DNA of 64,000 nt from Capitulum mitella (lineage: Eukaryota; Arthropoda; Thecostraca; Pollicipedomorpha; Pollicipedidae), in NCBI GenBank assembly GCA_030062745.1, contig CP099846.1:3038001-3102000 (forward strand), given 5' to 3'. Made by a program: the position numbers and the translations under genes. Of this stretch, positions 1-12,900 are shown piece after piece. The notes below the pieces were generated by a model. It ran no database searches, was not told where the DNA came from, and worked only from the letters and a program-made list of their open reading frames with translations. The first letter of the stretch is position 1. Each line of letters opens with the position of its first letter.

Positions 1-1560
1 TTTGACATCACCATGACCAGATCTCCCAGGGATCACAAGTCCATGGAAGAATATGGTTCCTTGGTGCTGCCGCGCAATGGCAAAAGAACGCACCTTTTCT
101 TTCGGTAGTTTTCGGGCGAGCGAAAAGGCCGCTTTGGCCTCATAATTACTTACCGAGCTACCTTACGAAATTTTAATTCAGTTCGGCGAGTGGAGCAGGA
201 CGTGGTGATAACAGTGCACATATATTTTTAACCATTATGAAAATAACGGTGTAAATGTCAAAAAGGTAAATGTCAAAAAGGCTACGGCACTACACAGTTG
301 GCCTACCACTCCACATAAACAATCGCAGAAAAACTCAAGTGAGACAAAAAAGCGGATCCCAGACATGTGTTTTTCTGCCATTCTTTCAATCTCAAGGATC
401 AAGCAGTGGTCATTAACACACGTTTATTTGTACCTGGCTAAATACTATGAACATCCATGGGCAGTCAGAAATATGGCTGCAGCAGGTGGAGCCGTACCGC
501 TATAGGTGACGATCGCGCTGATACTCGCATCTGAAAGTCAGTCGGTGAAGACCTCTGTGCAATGTACCCCTAGTTGGTTTCAAGATTTCAAGTTCATTTG
601 GTTTCAAGATACTGGACAGTCAGTAATACGCCAAGGCATGTGATCAAGTATATTGCTGTTCACAACCTGACATTGCGAGGACAAGTTAATGGCCAAGAGC
701 AAAGTGACAAATAAAGTGGGCCACGAACAAACAAAAGTGCCATGCCAGCCATTTACGCACAGCTTTTCCACGAAAGCATGAGTTGTCGTGCATCTCTTCT
801 ACAGCGACACAGCCGTGGCCTGGTGTGCTTGAGAGACCCTTAGGCATGTGTCCGTGCTACGGAGGCTTGCAGAACGCATGGAGTCTTTGATTGGCAATTA
901 AACGTCCGATTTAAGACCGGTCCAGAACTTATGTTTATAAGTTGGCATGAGGGGCAGCAGATTTTCGCATATCTCTTCGATCTTTGTCCGATTGATACTT
1001 ATCGATCCGGAGCGTTTCCAGAGCTCAGCAGATGGATCGCGGGTCTTCTTGAGAAGGTCGAAGGCTTTCCAGCCTGGCTGCCTGAAGTCCCGCTTCGTCT
1101 AAAACAGGCGCGAGCCTCTCCTGACCTGAACTACTACCAACTCCCTGAGGTGAGGATGCTGGCCCTCCTGCAGAAGGCGAGTTTTCTGCTGGCTGCTACC
1201 GTCTTGAAGACAAAAGAAGTCGCCAGGTAAGGGTGGTGGCGCTGAGTCCTGCCCGGTGGACGAGCGGCTTGAAATCCTCAAAATCCGCGACTTGCCAACT
1301 TTTCCTGGTTTCTTTTTATCTGTTTTTATCACTTCATGGTGTGAGCCCACACTCATAGCTGTGCGGCCAGTTCTGAGACATATGAACGTGATGCGCTCTG
1401 CACCCATGGATGTCCCATTGACTGCTTGCAGCAAAGGCAGTCAAGGCAGTCCAGCTCCTATCCTGAGCGCTGCAGTTGTCCGTGCACATGGTCACGTGGG
1501 TCCGGTCGCGATGCTCATGTAAAACGGCGAGCAACGTCGAGACCACGTCTTCCGGATCGA
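1..1560. other. No recognised gene; one weak exon candidate
   Basis: Nothing in this stretch matches a family I know. The only item of note is a plus-strand open frame from about 844 (after a TAG) to 1228, with an ATG at 931. It runs straight into a strong donor-like CAG|GTAAGG at 1226-1232. The translation is not low in complexity and ends in a leucine-rich, helix-like segment (about LLQKASFLLAATVLKTKEVA). It could be an internal exon, but no partner exon was found, so it is only a candidate. Confidence 0.2.
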
Positions 1561-1587
1561 GTTCATCCACGGCCTCTGTCAGAGCAC

Positions 1588-2109
1588 GGCCACTGAGCCC
1601 GGCCCGCCTCCCGGCCACTGAGCCCGGCCCGCCTCCCGGCCACTGAGCCCGGCCCGCCTCCCGGCCACTGAGCCCGGCCCGCCTCCCGGCCACTGAGCCC
1701 GGCCCGCCTCCCGGCCCGAGCCCGGCCTGCCTCCCGGCCACTGACCCGGCCCGCCTCCCGGCCACTGAGCCCGGCCCGCCTCCCGGCCACTGAGCCCGGC
1801 CCGCCTCCCGGCCACTGAGCCCGGCCCGCCTCCCGGCCACTGAGCCCGGCCCGCCTCCCGGCCACTGAGCCCGGCCCGCCTCCCGGCCACTGAGCCCGGC
1901 CCGCCTCCCGGCCACTGAGCCCGGCCCGCCTCCCGGCCACTGAGCCCGGCCCGCCTCCCGGCCACTGAGCCCGGCCCGCCTCCCGGCCACTGAGCCCAGC
2001 CCGCCTCCCGGCCACTGAGCCCGGCCCGCCTCCCGGCCACTGAGCCCAGCCCGCCTCCCGGCCACTGAGCCCAGCCCGCCTCCCGGCCACTGAGCCCAGC
2101 CCGCCTCCT
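1588..2109. repeat. GC-rich 25-bp minisatellite, about 21 units
   Basis: Tandem units of 25 bp (GGCCACTGAGCCCGGCC followed by CGCCTCCC) run head to tail with very little divergence. Some units have A for G at one site, and one stretch near 1709-1755 is shortened and disrupted. The period is not a multiple of three, so long open frames on the minus strand are by-products of the repeat and I do not regard them as genes. Confidence 0.95.
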
Positions 2110-5100
2110 CCCAGCACGCTGAATGTCTCGCTGACCACAACGAGTCTTGGGGTGGAAAAGCACGTTTTATGTGGAAGTTTCGGTAACATTAACACCTTCA
2201 TCACGTCGGCGCTCGCCACGACTGTCCCCTCCTTCCAGTTTCTTTCAGCGTCCCGTTCGCACTCGTGCCGAACAGCTTCCGCTCATGACAGCTGTTCTTG
2301 GAGACGCAAACGCCACATCTCAGGGGCCATGGCGGGCACTGCACCACACGGTGGTGGTGGTTTCGCTTGCACTTCTCAAAGTCCTCGGTAGATAGGCTCG
2401 TGAATCCGATAGTTTTCGTCTCTGAGTATTTTGCAGTATGTTTCAAAGCTGCGCGCCGAAGCCGCTGTCCTGGATGAATCGTCGCACAGTGCACGGATGG
2501 CCAGCTCTGAGGACAGATATTTGCGTTTGGGCGCGTGCACGTGGCGGTAGTGAGGGGCTACCGGTCTATATTTTTCTATGTGCCTGACATGTCCTCTCTT
2601 GATCGTTTGTTGCTGGCTTCATGCTGCCCTCTCAGATCGGGCGGTGCGATGACCGTGGTGTCCTTCAAGTCGCTTTGAGCCGCCATATCGTTACAGACTC
2701 GCAACCCCAGGGTACGCAGAAAGAAGCTCTTGCATACCTTGACCTTCGTTTCATTTAACATGGGTAGCTGCCAGACCAGCAGACGCCTCCTGCCCTACCA
2801 CTGCTGTCTCTTCTGAAGCTCTTTCAACGGAAAAGTGGGTTTTAAACCACTCCTGCCTTGCCTCCACTGTAGCCGTTCACGCTTTGGTTCATGGCCTCCG
2901 CTAGGGTTCGGTCACAGAAGTGGTGCACTTCAGCTTGCATCCCTTCTGTGTAACTGCCAGGGACAGGAGGAAGGGGATGTTCACAGGCATAGTTGAGTTT
3001 CTTCTGAAGGGAGCTGGGTGCATGACTCTGTTTTGGTGCCGTGGCAGAGGTGGGACGGTGACCTGATGGAGTGATGTCATCGATGCGTGTCTGGTCTGCC
3101 AGTTTGGGTGCAGAGAAATGACCAATGGAGCATTAACAGCAGAAGGGGAGGGAGGGTTGGGCATAGTGGCAGCCACCATGGAAGGCTAGTAACTAAGGTC
3201 TATGAAGCTGGCCAGAGCCAATTTGTCTGCTCCACTGGTGGCCACTGTGGCAGGCAGACACCGCAAATGTTCTGGATGAGAAAAATGGGGAGGAATAGGG
3301 TGAGAAAGCAATTGTAGCTGTATCAGCAGTATGTGGCAAGCACCATATATCTGTTCAGCCAGAGGGCAAGGGCAAAACTGCAGCTGCAATTGTGGCAGGG
3401 ATGTGTGGCAGGCACCCCTGGGTATTCTTTATCAGAGGTTGAGGGTACAACCAAGTCAGACTAAAGGGAAACAACTGATGCATGTGTGGCAAGCACCACA
3501 GATCTCCTGAATCAGAGGTGGATGATATGTCTGTTCTGATTTTGGACACAGACAGAGACAGACAGTAATGTTCAAGATCCAGTGTGTGATGTGATGTGTT
3601 GGCCAGGAGCTGATGCTACTGGAGGTATGCTGTGTTAGTTGGGAGCTGTTCTTCTGCCTCATTGACAGTATACATTCTAAAGACTATATGTTAATTTACC
3701 ACACAAATGATTTGGTTCTTTTTTTTGCCTTGGTGAACCTCTCACAAACAAAGAAGACAATTTTCTGCAAAACTTGGGGCAGTTATATTTCTTTCAAAAA
3801 TAAACGTACATGTAAAACATTTTAGGAGAAAGTGCATGCCATGTTCACAACTGCAATGGCATAAAAAAACTCAAAATTGCCAACAAATGAATAGCATTCC
3901 TTTGTTTTTCCATGGCAGTGGACATAGACTTCAGAGACTCCACTGGGGTTAGAATGCAGAAAATCCTGGGGAAAATTTCATTAAAATCAAAAAAAACCCA
4001 GCAAATGGTTTCACAACCAACACTGTATGAACAAAAGATATTCAACCCTCATGTGGCAGTGGGTTAAGTATTTAATCAAGCCCATATTTTGCACACACAA
4101 TTTCCTTCCAAAGATACATCAGATGTTACTGAAAAAGCACTTAAGTCTTCACAGTACTGAGGGACCACCCTAATGTCCATTTGACCTGACTCAAGGTTAT
4201 CACAGGCCCTGAAATAAGTGCTGATGTATTAAAAACATGATACAAGCATTGAATAACATTCAAACAATCAACATCAAATGCAATCCATTTATCTGAGAAG
4301 CAACAAATGCCCCTTTTGGTCATGATGATCCAGTCTGGCATGCACTGTAACACCAATGATAACAGCTGTACAAGAATGCTGTTATTTCTTATTTGCACTT
4401 TTTGTTAATAAGCTCAAGATACCCTTACAAAATTGCAGGAAACATTCTGACATCCTAGTGAGCAGGTGTGTCCTACTTTGGTTGCTGGCCTGTACTTGGC
4501 CAATCAATTCAAAGCCAGACATGATATTCACCAGGCAGAAGTGGGAGGCCTTTACCTAGAGCACCTTTATTTCAGTTTATCCTAAACATATTCAACAGCA
4601 CAATAAAACTCTGCAGGAATACAAACAACACCTGCATTCCCTAACTTTTCACAAAATGCTGCTGTTGTTTCTGAGGTCAGTACAGTGTTCAACATAAACC
4701 TCAGCAAAAGCAATAATATAGGCACTCATTGTCTAAACTGCTTATGTAAAGAGTCCTGACATGGGGCGTCGGCTAACCCATGCACAGTTCTAAGTGTCAT
4801 TCACTAATACACCAAGGACAGAATATGTCTAATCCTGCTGATGAAACGGGGATGCAAGCACGTTTGTAATGAAACCTTACGTGGTGTTCCAGAGATCTGG
4901 TCCAAGCAAGCTCAGGCTCCCGGCCTACAATGTCCTACGCTTCCACACACGTTCCAGCGCGAGTGTTGCCTCACGCTTCCCGTTACGACCGCAAAGATTG
5001 CCGGGGTGGTGGCCACTCATCGAGGGGGCATAGGTCAAGGTCATTGTAAAACAATGATGCGGCATCCCAAAGCCGCCTTGGACATGGTTCAGGGATCAGG

Positions 5101-6900
5101 TCCAAAGCTAACAAATATGTCGGAATTGTATGAAGCGCGCTAAATCTGGCGAAATATGGTATCAAAAATATCGGTAGATCATTTTATCCATCGAAATTTT
5201 CCTTTTAAACTAAACAACAGTTTCATCCTTTCCCTAACTTGCCTTTCATTGCTTTACTCTTATGTGTCGATATTTCAGCTTTTATAATGGAAAAATCAAA
5301 ACTCTTTCACGCTTAAGAAACCTTTTAGATATTTATGTTTTAAAACATACTTTTTTCTAACTGGTTTTCGAATGATTTTCGCCAATTTTATGTTGGAAAT
5401 TGGAAGCTCGATCGCCTTCGAAATCGGTGCGTATGTTTCATATCATACATATCTTCCATTTCATATATCATTTCATCAGACGACTGACTGACACCCGACG
5501 AGACACAAGACTTGACCCAAGACTTTGGACACCTGAGCCCAAGAGGTTGTGTGTCCTAACTCACAAACAAACAAACAATCATTTCATAACACAGGCTTCT
5601 TCAGCAGTATCTGTTACGCTTGATTGCCGTGTATAGACTGAGGGTAAGGACTGATGGAGGGTCTTTTGATGTCCCCTTCTTTTTAAGCCTGACGTTCACT
5701 TTTCACGCAGTGCCATTTGCTGCTCTTGTGACTGATGTTTCTCTGTGAAGATTTTTATGGGACTGTGAGCCCTGATCCAACTTGCTGCCCCAAGCTGTGG
5801 TGTGCTGATCCAATTCTGGCAGTGGTGTCTGAAGACTATTGAAAGCTTCCCCAAACCTGTCTTCTTGCCAAAACTCTGTCTCTTATGATATGGTATCATT
5901 CATATATATCATATGATGTGGCCAAAAAAGAGGTCTCGTTAAAACCTGCCCTGTTCTTCAGACTGGGTTGCATGATGCTGTCTGAAATATTCTGTGGTTC
6001 TATGTCTAATGTCTAATATATTCCTATGGGTGATACAGTGATAGAATAAAATTTTCCTGAATAAATGGCATGTAACTTTTAAGGGTCTGAAAGGAAAAAG
6101 GAAAAAGGTTGAAAAATGTCAGATATTGGGCTTGTCTCAAAAACATGCATGTGCACATTGTCAGCTCTGCAGCTAGTGGGAGTTTTTAAGGGACTGGAGT
6201 AGCAGAAGTAATAGTCCCCTAGCTTGGGGAAATTTAGGAACATACAATGGTGATGCTTTCAAAAAAACTGAAAATGTTTTTTTATGCACTGGCTCAAGTA
6301 TATTATATCATCATTGCTATCAGCTCTTAAAATCTGCAATTTGAATGGTGTACAAAGACAGCTAAATCACCATGATACAATTAAGTGTTAAAATTCTGAA
6401 TATGGAGCCTTTTATGAACTAGGGATAGCCTTGCCCTCCTCCCCTTGCTGAAAGCACTGTGGCACATAAGAGACTGGTCATTACATTGCCTTTTATTTTA
6501 CCATTTAAAGTATGCCATAATGTATGTCAACATTCAGGAGCATACCAAAAATGGACCTACAAAAATTGAAATGTGTTTTGGTATAGGGAGGTCAGTTGAG
6601 AACTTCAGGAAAATCAGTAGGAACCAAGACTTCAATGAAATGGTGACACAATAAATAAAAACGGGAGATATTAGCAGAAATTTTGTGATTTGATAATAAT
6701 CTTTCTTTTGGGTCTCTTTACAGGCATGCTGTTGTGGTGTTTTATTGTTTTCTTTATTTTTGTTGTTATTAAAAATTGTGCTATTTTATTGGGGTGTTGA
6801 GTTTGATGTGAGATTTAACATGTCAGCTGCTAACCAAGAGAGACATCTAATAATTTAATGTATTCAGAATGTCATGTTATTGATGCTGTGTTTTTTTCAG
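2110..6900. other. Intergenic or 5' flank, no recognised gene
   Basis: No coding region is supported here. Between about 3246 and 3500 there is an old, degenerate tandem repeat: GTGGCAGGC or GTGGCAAGCACC recurs at about 3246, 3333, 3405 and 3486, roughly 70-85 bp apart. The rest is AT-rich unique-looking sequence. A 5' non-coding exon of the next gene probably lies here, because its first recognised exon starts with a splice acceptor, but I cannot place it. Confidence 0.4.
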
Positions 6901-6913
6901 GTCAGGTTACTGC

Positions 6914-9900
6914 ATGGAAATAATGGATGACTCTGAAAGAAAAGATTTAAGTGCAGAACTGGCTCAAGACTTATCCATGCTAGCACAAGTAGATTTTTCA
7001 CAAGAGGTGTGTATTTACTCTGCACAGATACGTGCATACATATATATTTAGGTGTATATTTATGCATTCAGTCAGTTAAAACACTATCACTCACAAGATA
7101 TTTCATTTGTTGCACTACCAATGGGATGCATTACTATGATCACACTTTTCACAGCATGTCACAGCTGCTCGTGGTCATGTCGCCATCACCTCCAACAACT
7201 GTACAGTGGTACACAAACTTAAGTATAGGTTTAGAGTGGGCTGCTTCTCTTGTATGCTGAAGGGCTTTGATGACAGGAAGTCTTTTTCATCATTAACTGG
7301 TTTGAGTATCTTGATGTTCTGCATCAGATGTCATCACCAGTTGTGGGTGGTGTGTGCAGCAACATGTGTTGGATGAGCCCTCCCTCATGCAGATGTATCA
7401 TGAGGTGAGGTCACAGGGTCACAGGGTCATGGTTGTCATACCAATATAGTTTCCAGTGGGATGAAGCTGACAGACTTTGTATGGACATTGGAACTGGTAG
7501 ACTACACTGGTACTCTTCAGTGGGCTTGAGTCTCGATCTTGAGAGATGTTGTTTCTCATGATGATGTCTCCCACCTTGGCATTTTGGTAACAGATGGTAA
7601 GGCTAAGCTTGGCATTGGACTCAGTGCAGAGAACATTGCAAGTGATGATCTGGCACAGGACCCTGTCGTTGACTCTATATGATGGCGACCTTTGGTTTTT
7701 GTAGTATAGAGGTACATTGTGGTGCTGCTCTTGTCTTTGGTGGAGGTGATGATGTCAGCAGATCTGGTCTTTGACTTCGAAGTCCACGTCGGTTTTGGTG
7801 TAGGCGTTGTTGTCGATAATCCGCGTGCAGCGTTGCAGTTTTTGGTGTGTTGAGCTCCAGTTGGAGCAGTACTTGATTGCTCTATGGATGAACGAACGGA
7901 TGACATTGGTCCGGTGTGGCTGAGGGCACTCACTTGCTCCATTAATGCATCGGCTGTAATCTGTAGGCTTGCGGTACACCTTGGTTTTCAATGCTCTGTT
8001 TTCTTGGGGAAGCTCAGAGTCCAGGAAGGTGGATGCAGTTGTTGATGCTGAGCTCGGTGGTGAAGCGCAGACATGACCCCTGTTCCATGGCTGCTTGAAG
8101 ACTTTGCAGGTGTTCCTCATCCCGACCTTTGACAAAGATGTCGCCCACGTGACGGCAGTAGATGGTCAGTGTGTATGCCTTATTAAGAGACTTCTGGTGG
8201 CTGGCAGCCACCAGGCATTGCGGCAAACCTCACCAAAGTCTCTCACGAATATAACACGCAGTCCAATGGTCAACTACGGCGGCCAAGGGTGAAAACAACG
8301 CCGGAACGCGTAGATTGAGCTTTAGCAGCGCGGATGCTTACAACAGGTACCCTGCAGAATTTTATAATATAGGAATAGGCCGATTTAAGGTAATTACTGG
8401 CCGAAATGATGCTGGCAGGGATGGACTAGAGTTGTTGGCTGAATGTAGTGTGTTTTGTTGCCTGAATGCATGTGGTTTTGCTTTTTGTACCTGTGCCTTG
8501 ATTTCCAGGCTTGCTGTTTTACGTCCCTATTAACTTGGAAGAGCCACGTCATCGTTGAAGAGTTGAATCGATATGCTTCTGTATGTCTCTGTCTGTGCAT
8601 GGTCGGTTTGATGCTGTCGTCGAGTAGCACGTGGTTCTCCAGACGACGCATGCACATGTTGTCAGAAAGGCACCCCAGCGGTGACCCCGTGGCTATGTAA
8701 TTTACTTATGCCTTACTATGCTGGTACAGCTTGCTGTTGGGCGCACGAAAGGCTGCTTCGGTTGTACATATGAGAAAACCTTCAGAGATATTTTTTTGGG
8801 AAGCTTGAGTGGAGGCGTGGTAGGGTCGTCATACACCGAAGTGAGGATGAGCTTGGTGGTCTGTTGTACAGGCTCGTTTGTGAAGAGACTACATCCAGAG
8901 ATGACAGGACTTCAGGCTCCTCTGGATGTAGGGAGTCTCTTCACAAACGTGCCTGTACTGTAGGTTGATGGTTCAGAAATCACCAACCTACAGCAATGGA
9001 ATTCTAGCGTCTTTTGATTTAGAGAGCCTGTTCACAAGCGTGCTTGTACAAGAGACCATCAAGTTCATCGCCACCTCGGTGTCTGAACACCCTACCATGC
9101 CACCACCCAACCTCCCAAAAAATTTTGGAAGACCTTCTCAAGATATGTACGACCAAAGCAGCCTTTCGTGGTCACAACGGCAGGCGTACCAGCAAACCAA
9201 TGGCTTAGCCATAGGGTCTCCTCGGGGGTGCCTTTTTGCCAGCATGTACATGTGTCACCTGAAGAACCGCGGGCTACTCGACGACAGGACCAAACCTACC
9301 ATGTGTTGCTGCTAGGTGCCGGCATAGCAAGGCGTAAGTCAATTACATAGCCATGGGGTCACAGCTGGGGTGCCTTTTTGGCAACATGTGCATGTGCCTC
9401 CTGGAGAACCGCGACATCTCTCTCATCTATCGTACTCGACCATCTATCATAGCATCTCATCATGCTCGACGACAGCATCAAACCGACCATGCACAGGTCT
9501 AGACAGATAAACGTATATTGATTCAACTTTTCCATGATGACGTGGCTCTTACAAGTTAATAGGGACGTAAAACAGCAAGCCTGAAAATCAAGGCACAGGT
9601 ACAAAAAGCAAAACCACACGCATTCAGGCAACACAACACGCTATATTCAGTCACCAACCCTAGCCCATCTCTGCCAGCATCAATCGGTCCTTAAATCGGC
9701 CGAGTCCCATGTCATAAAGCTCTGCAGGTAACCTGTTGTAGCATCCGCGCCGCTAAAACTCAATGACGCGTTCCGGCGTTGTTTTCATCCTTGGCAGCCG
9801 CAGTTGACCATTGGGCCGCGTGTTATGTGCGCGACACACTTTGGTGAAGTTTGCCGCAATGCCTGGTGGCTGTCCGGTCACCGGAATTCTCTTAATAAGG

Positions 9901-12900
9901 CACACCCACCGACCATGTGACATCGCCTCACGATGCATCTGCACGAGGGGACACCCATCCAACGCATGCTGCAAACACACCACCGCCAACTGACCCGCGA
10001 CGATCTGACGCAGAATACCGAGATACTCAAACGAGTTGATGACAAAAAAGACTTTCTGCCATCAAAGCCCACTGCGTACAAGAGGAGCAGCCCGCTGTAA
10101 ACAAGCATCTTAGTTCGTGTACCACTCTAGAACTGTTCCAGGTGACGGCGACATCAACACGAGGAGCTGTGACATGGCGTGAACAATGTGATTGTATCAG
10201 TGTAGTGTAATTGGTGAAATATCTTCTGAGCAATGGTGTGTTAATCGTGACTGCGTACGATATTTTATATTTGTATTTTAATTCTGACAGCGACATGACA
10301 AAAACGATACTTTTGAAATGGATCAGGTAGACCCGAAACGTTACGCAAGCAAATAGGTAATGTTATCAGTGTTGGATAATTAATTTTCTGTGCATCAGAG
10401 GCAGAAAAAAACAATACGAAACATCGAACGGGCAAGAGAGAAGTTTATTACAGCGCGTAACGCCCTTGCGTTCAATAGGAATTGCAGATATATATATATA
10501 TATGTATTATATGTACATCGCTGAACGCAATTTAATGACAAGGTTTATGTGATATGTTGATTTCGTGACACTGTGGAAAAACCAGCATGTAGGACTATGT
10601 GTATGCAACTTAGATGAAAAAGACAACGTGTAGCTAGCCTGCCTGTGCATAATCTTCAGAACGAAATTTCAACTTTCGGGAAATATGAAGAACAAATATA
10701 GTTTTATATTTGAGATGTATGATGTCGTCGGTAATTTTTAAAACGCAAAATTTTAGTGTCGCGATGAATGCCTTTTAGCATATTCTGAAGATGAAAAATG
10801 AACTTTTCCAAAACGTAAATGAATGAGTGTCTTTGTGATCCTGATATCCCGATTAATGATCAAACTGGAGACGACAGCTCAAACGATCGAAAAAAGAACA
10901 ACAAGGAGGCTGGTAAAAGCTAACGTTGCAGTCCCTTTATCACAAAGATATGAAATTGGGAAGCATATTTTTTGTAATGCAAAATATGGGAAGAGCAACA
11001 GTGCACATGCAATAAATGTCGTTCCGATGTAATTTCTGTTTTACATAATAACCCATGTCCGACTGGGGCGTTGGTGTCCTCCCCCCCAACAGACATTTTC
11101 CAAACATTGTGGGAGAATAAACACATCGCCATGAAATTCTGATCACCCTTTGTTCTGTACGCCTAGCGTCATTGTTTACATCATTGGTCAGGTCAGATCT
11201 CTGACTTAGGTCATGTCAATTGCAGAAGAGTTTTGCACCCGTAATTTTCTCGAAAACATAATTTTCTAGGACTAGAGAGTTGGACGGAGATCAGATTGAG
11301 TTTTGACATTTGCAATCTTTGTCATACAGCTTTCATTTGTTATTGTACCGCGTATTTCAGGAGACAAAGTAGTCTTTATTGTGGCATAAGCCGTGGTATA
11401 TGAGTCAGATACATGTTTGTCTTTCATTCTGTTCAAGTGCCAGAAATTGGATGTGGCCGTGGAAGACATGTTGGCAAAACTTGAAGAGTTCGGAAGCCTG
11501 ATGGAAATGGTATGTCACAGTCATTTCAAGCTTGCTTCGGTGCTGTGAGGATATCAAGCACTTAGTTTCAGGTAGTCACTGGAAGTAGAAGAGCATATGA
11601 ATATGACCGCTACCATGCAGATGTGCCGTTTGAGTGTTTTTCTCCGAATACTACGTCATTCGTCATTCGTCGTTCATCATTCGAATACAGAAAGCGTGGC
11701 AAACACGTCCAGTCTGCGTTTCTGCGCGAGAGATGGCTCGTTTCGCTGGCAGGCGTTCACGCCGTTTCACGTTCCCGTGTGGAAGTGCTGGAGGTGACAC
11801 GCCGCCGGTTCCGCCGTGCCCAGATGTCGGAGTGCTCGGGCGCCGCGCTCAGCGAGACGGTGCCCCGCGTCTTCTCGGCGCGCCAGCAGCTGCAGCAGCT
11901 GTTCGGCCGCGTCGACGCCATGGAGGCGTTCGTGGCGACGGCCGGCGGCCAGCTGGCGCGGCTGGAGGAGCAGGTGGAGCGGGCCGAGCGCCAGCTGGTG
12001 GCGCCCGGCTCGCTCAGTCAGACGTTCTCGGCCCTGTTCCAGGTACGTCCCCGGCCCTGTTCCAGGTGCGTCCCCGGCCCTGTTCCAGGTGCGTCCCTGG
12101 CCCTGTTCCAGGTACGTCCCCGGCCCTGTTTCAGGTGCGTCCCTGGCCCTGTTCCAGGTGCGTCCCCGGCCCTGTTCCAGGTGCGTCCTCGGCCCTGTTC
12201 CAGGTGCGTCCTCGGCCCTGTTCCAGGTGCGTCCGGCCCTGTTCCGGCGTTCTCGGCCCTGTTCCAGGTGCGTTCTCGGCCCTGTTCCAGGTGCGTTCTC
12301 GGCCCTGTTCCAGGTGCGTCCCCGGCCCTGTTCCAGGTGCGTCCCTGTTCCAGGTGCGGCCCTGTTCCAGGTGCGTTCTCGGCCCTGTTCCAGGTGCGTT
12401 CCCTTTCCAGGTGCGTTCTCGGCCCTGTTCCAGGTGCGTCCCCGGCCCTGTTCCCGCCCTGTTCCAGGTGCGTCCCCGGCCCTGTTCCAGGTGCGTCCCC
12501 GGCCCTGTTCCAGGTGCGTTCTCGGCCCTGTTCCAGGTGCGTTCTCGGCCCTGTTCCAGGTGCGTCCCCGGCCCTGTTCCAGGTGCGTCCCCGGCCCTGT
12601 TCCAGGTGCGTCCCCGGCCCTGTTCCAGGTGCGTCCCCGGCCCTGTTCCAGGTGCGTCCCCGGCCCTGTTCCAGGTGCGTCCCCGGCCCTGTTCCAGGTG
12701 CGTCCCCGGCCCTGTTCCAGGTGCGTCCCCGGCCCTGTTCCAGGTGCGTTCTCGGCCCTGTTCCAGGTGCGTCCCCGGCCCTGTTCCAGGTGCGTCCCCG
12801 GCCCTGTTCCAGGTGCGTCCCCGGCCCTGTTCCAGGTGCGTTCTCGGCCCTGTTCCAGGTGCGTTCTCGGCCCTGTTCCAGGTGCGTCCCTGGCCCTGTT

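Noticed and set aside
1588-2109. CRISPR-like array
   Set aside because: Units abut without unique spacers and the DNA is eukaryotic. The same holds for 12027-12918 and 24239-24505.
1334-2219. Minus-strand open frames of 194-268 codons
   Set aside because: Created by the 25-bp minisatellite; all three frames give the same shuffled glycine/arginine-rich peptide.
8095-8700. Plus-strand ORFs of 65-81 codons in BLOC1S4 intron 1
   Set aside because: Antisense of the Penelope-like element, whose RT and EN motifs are on the minus strand.
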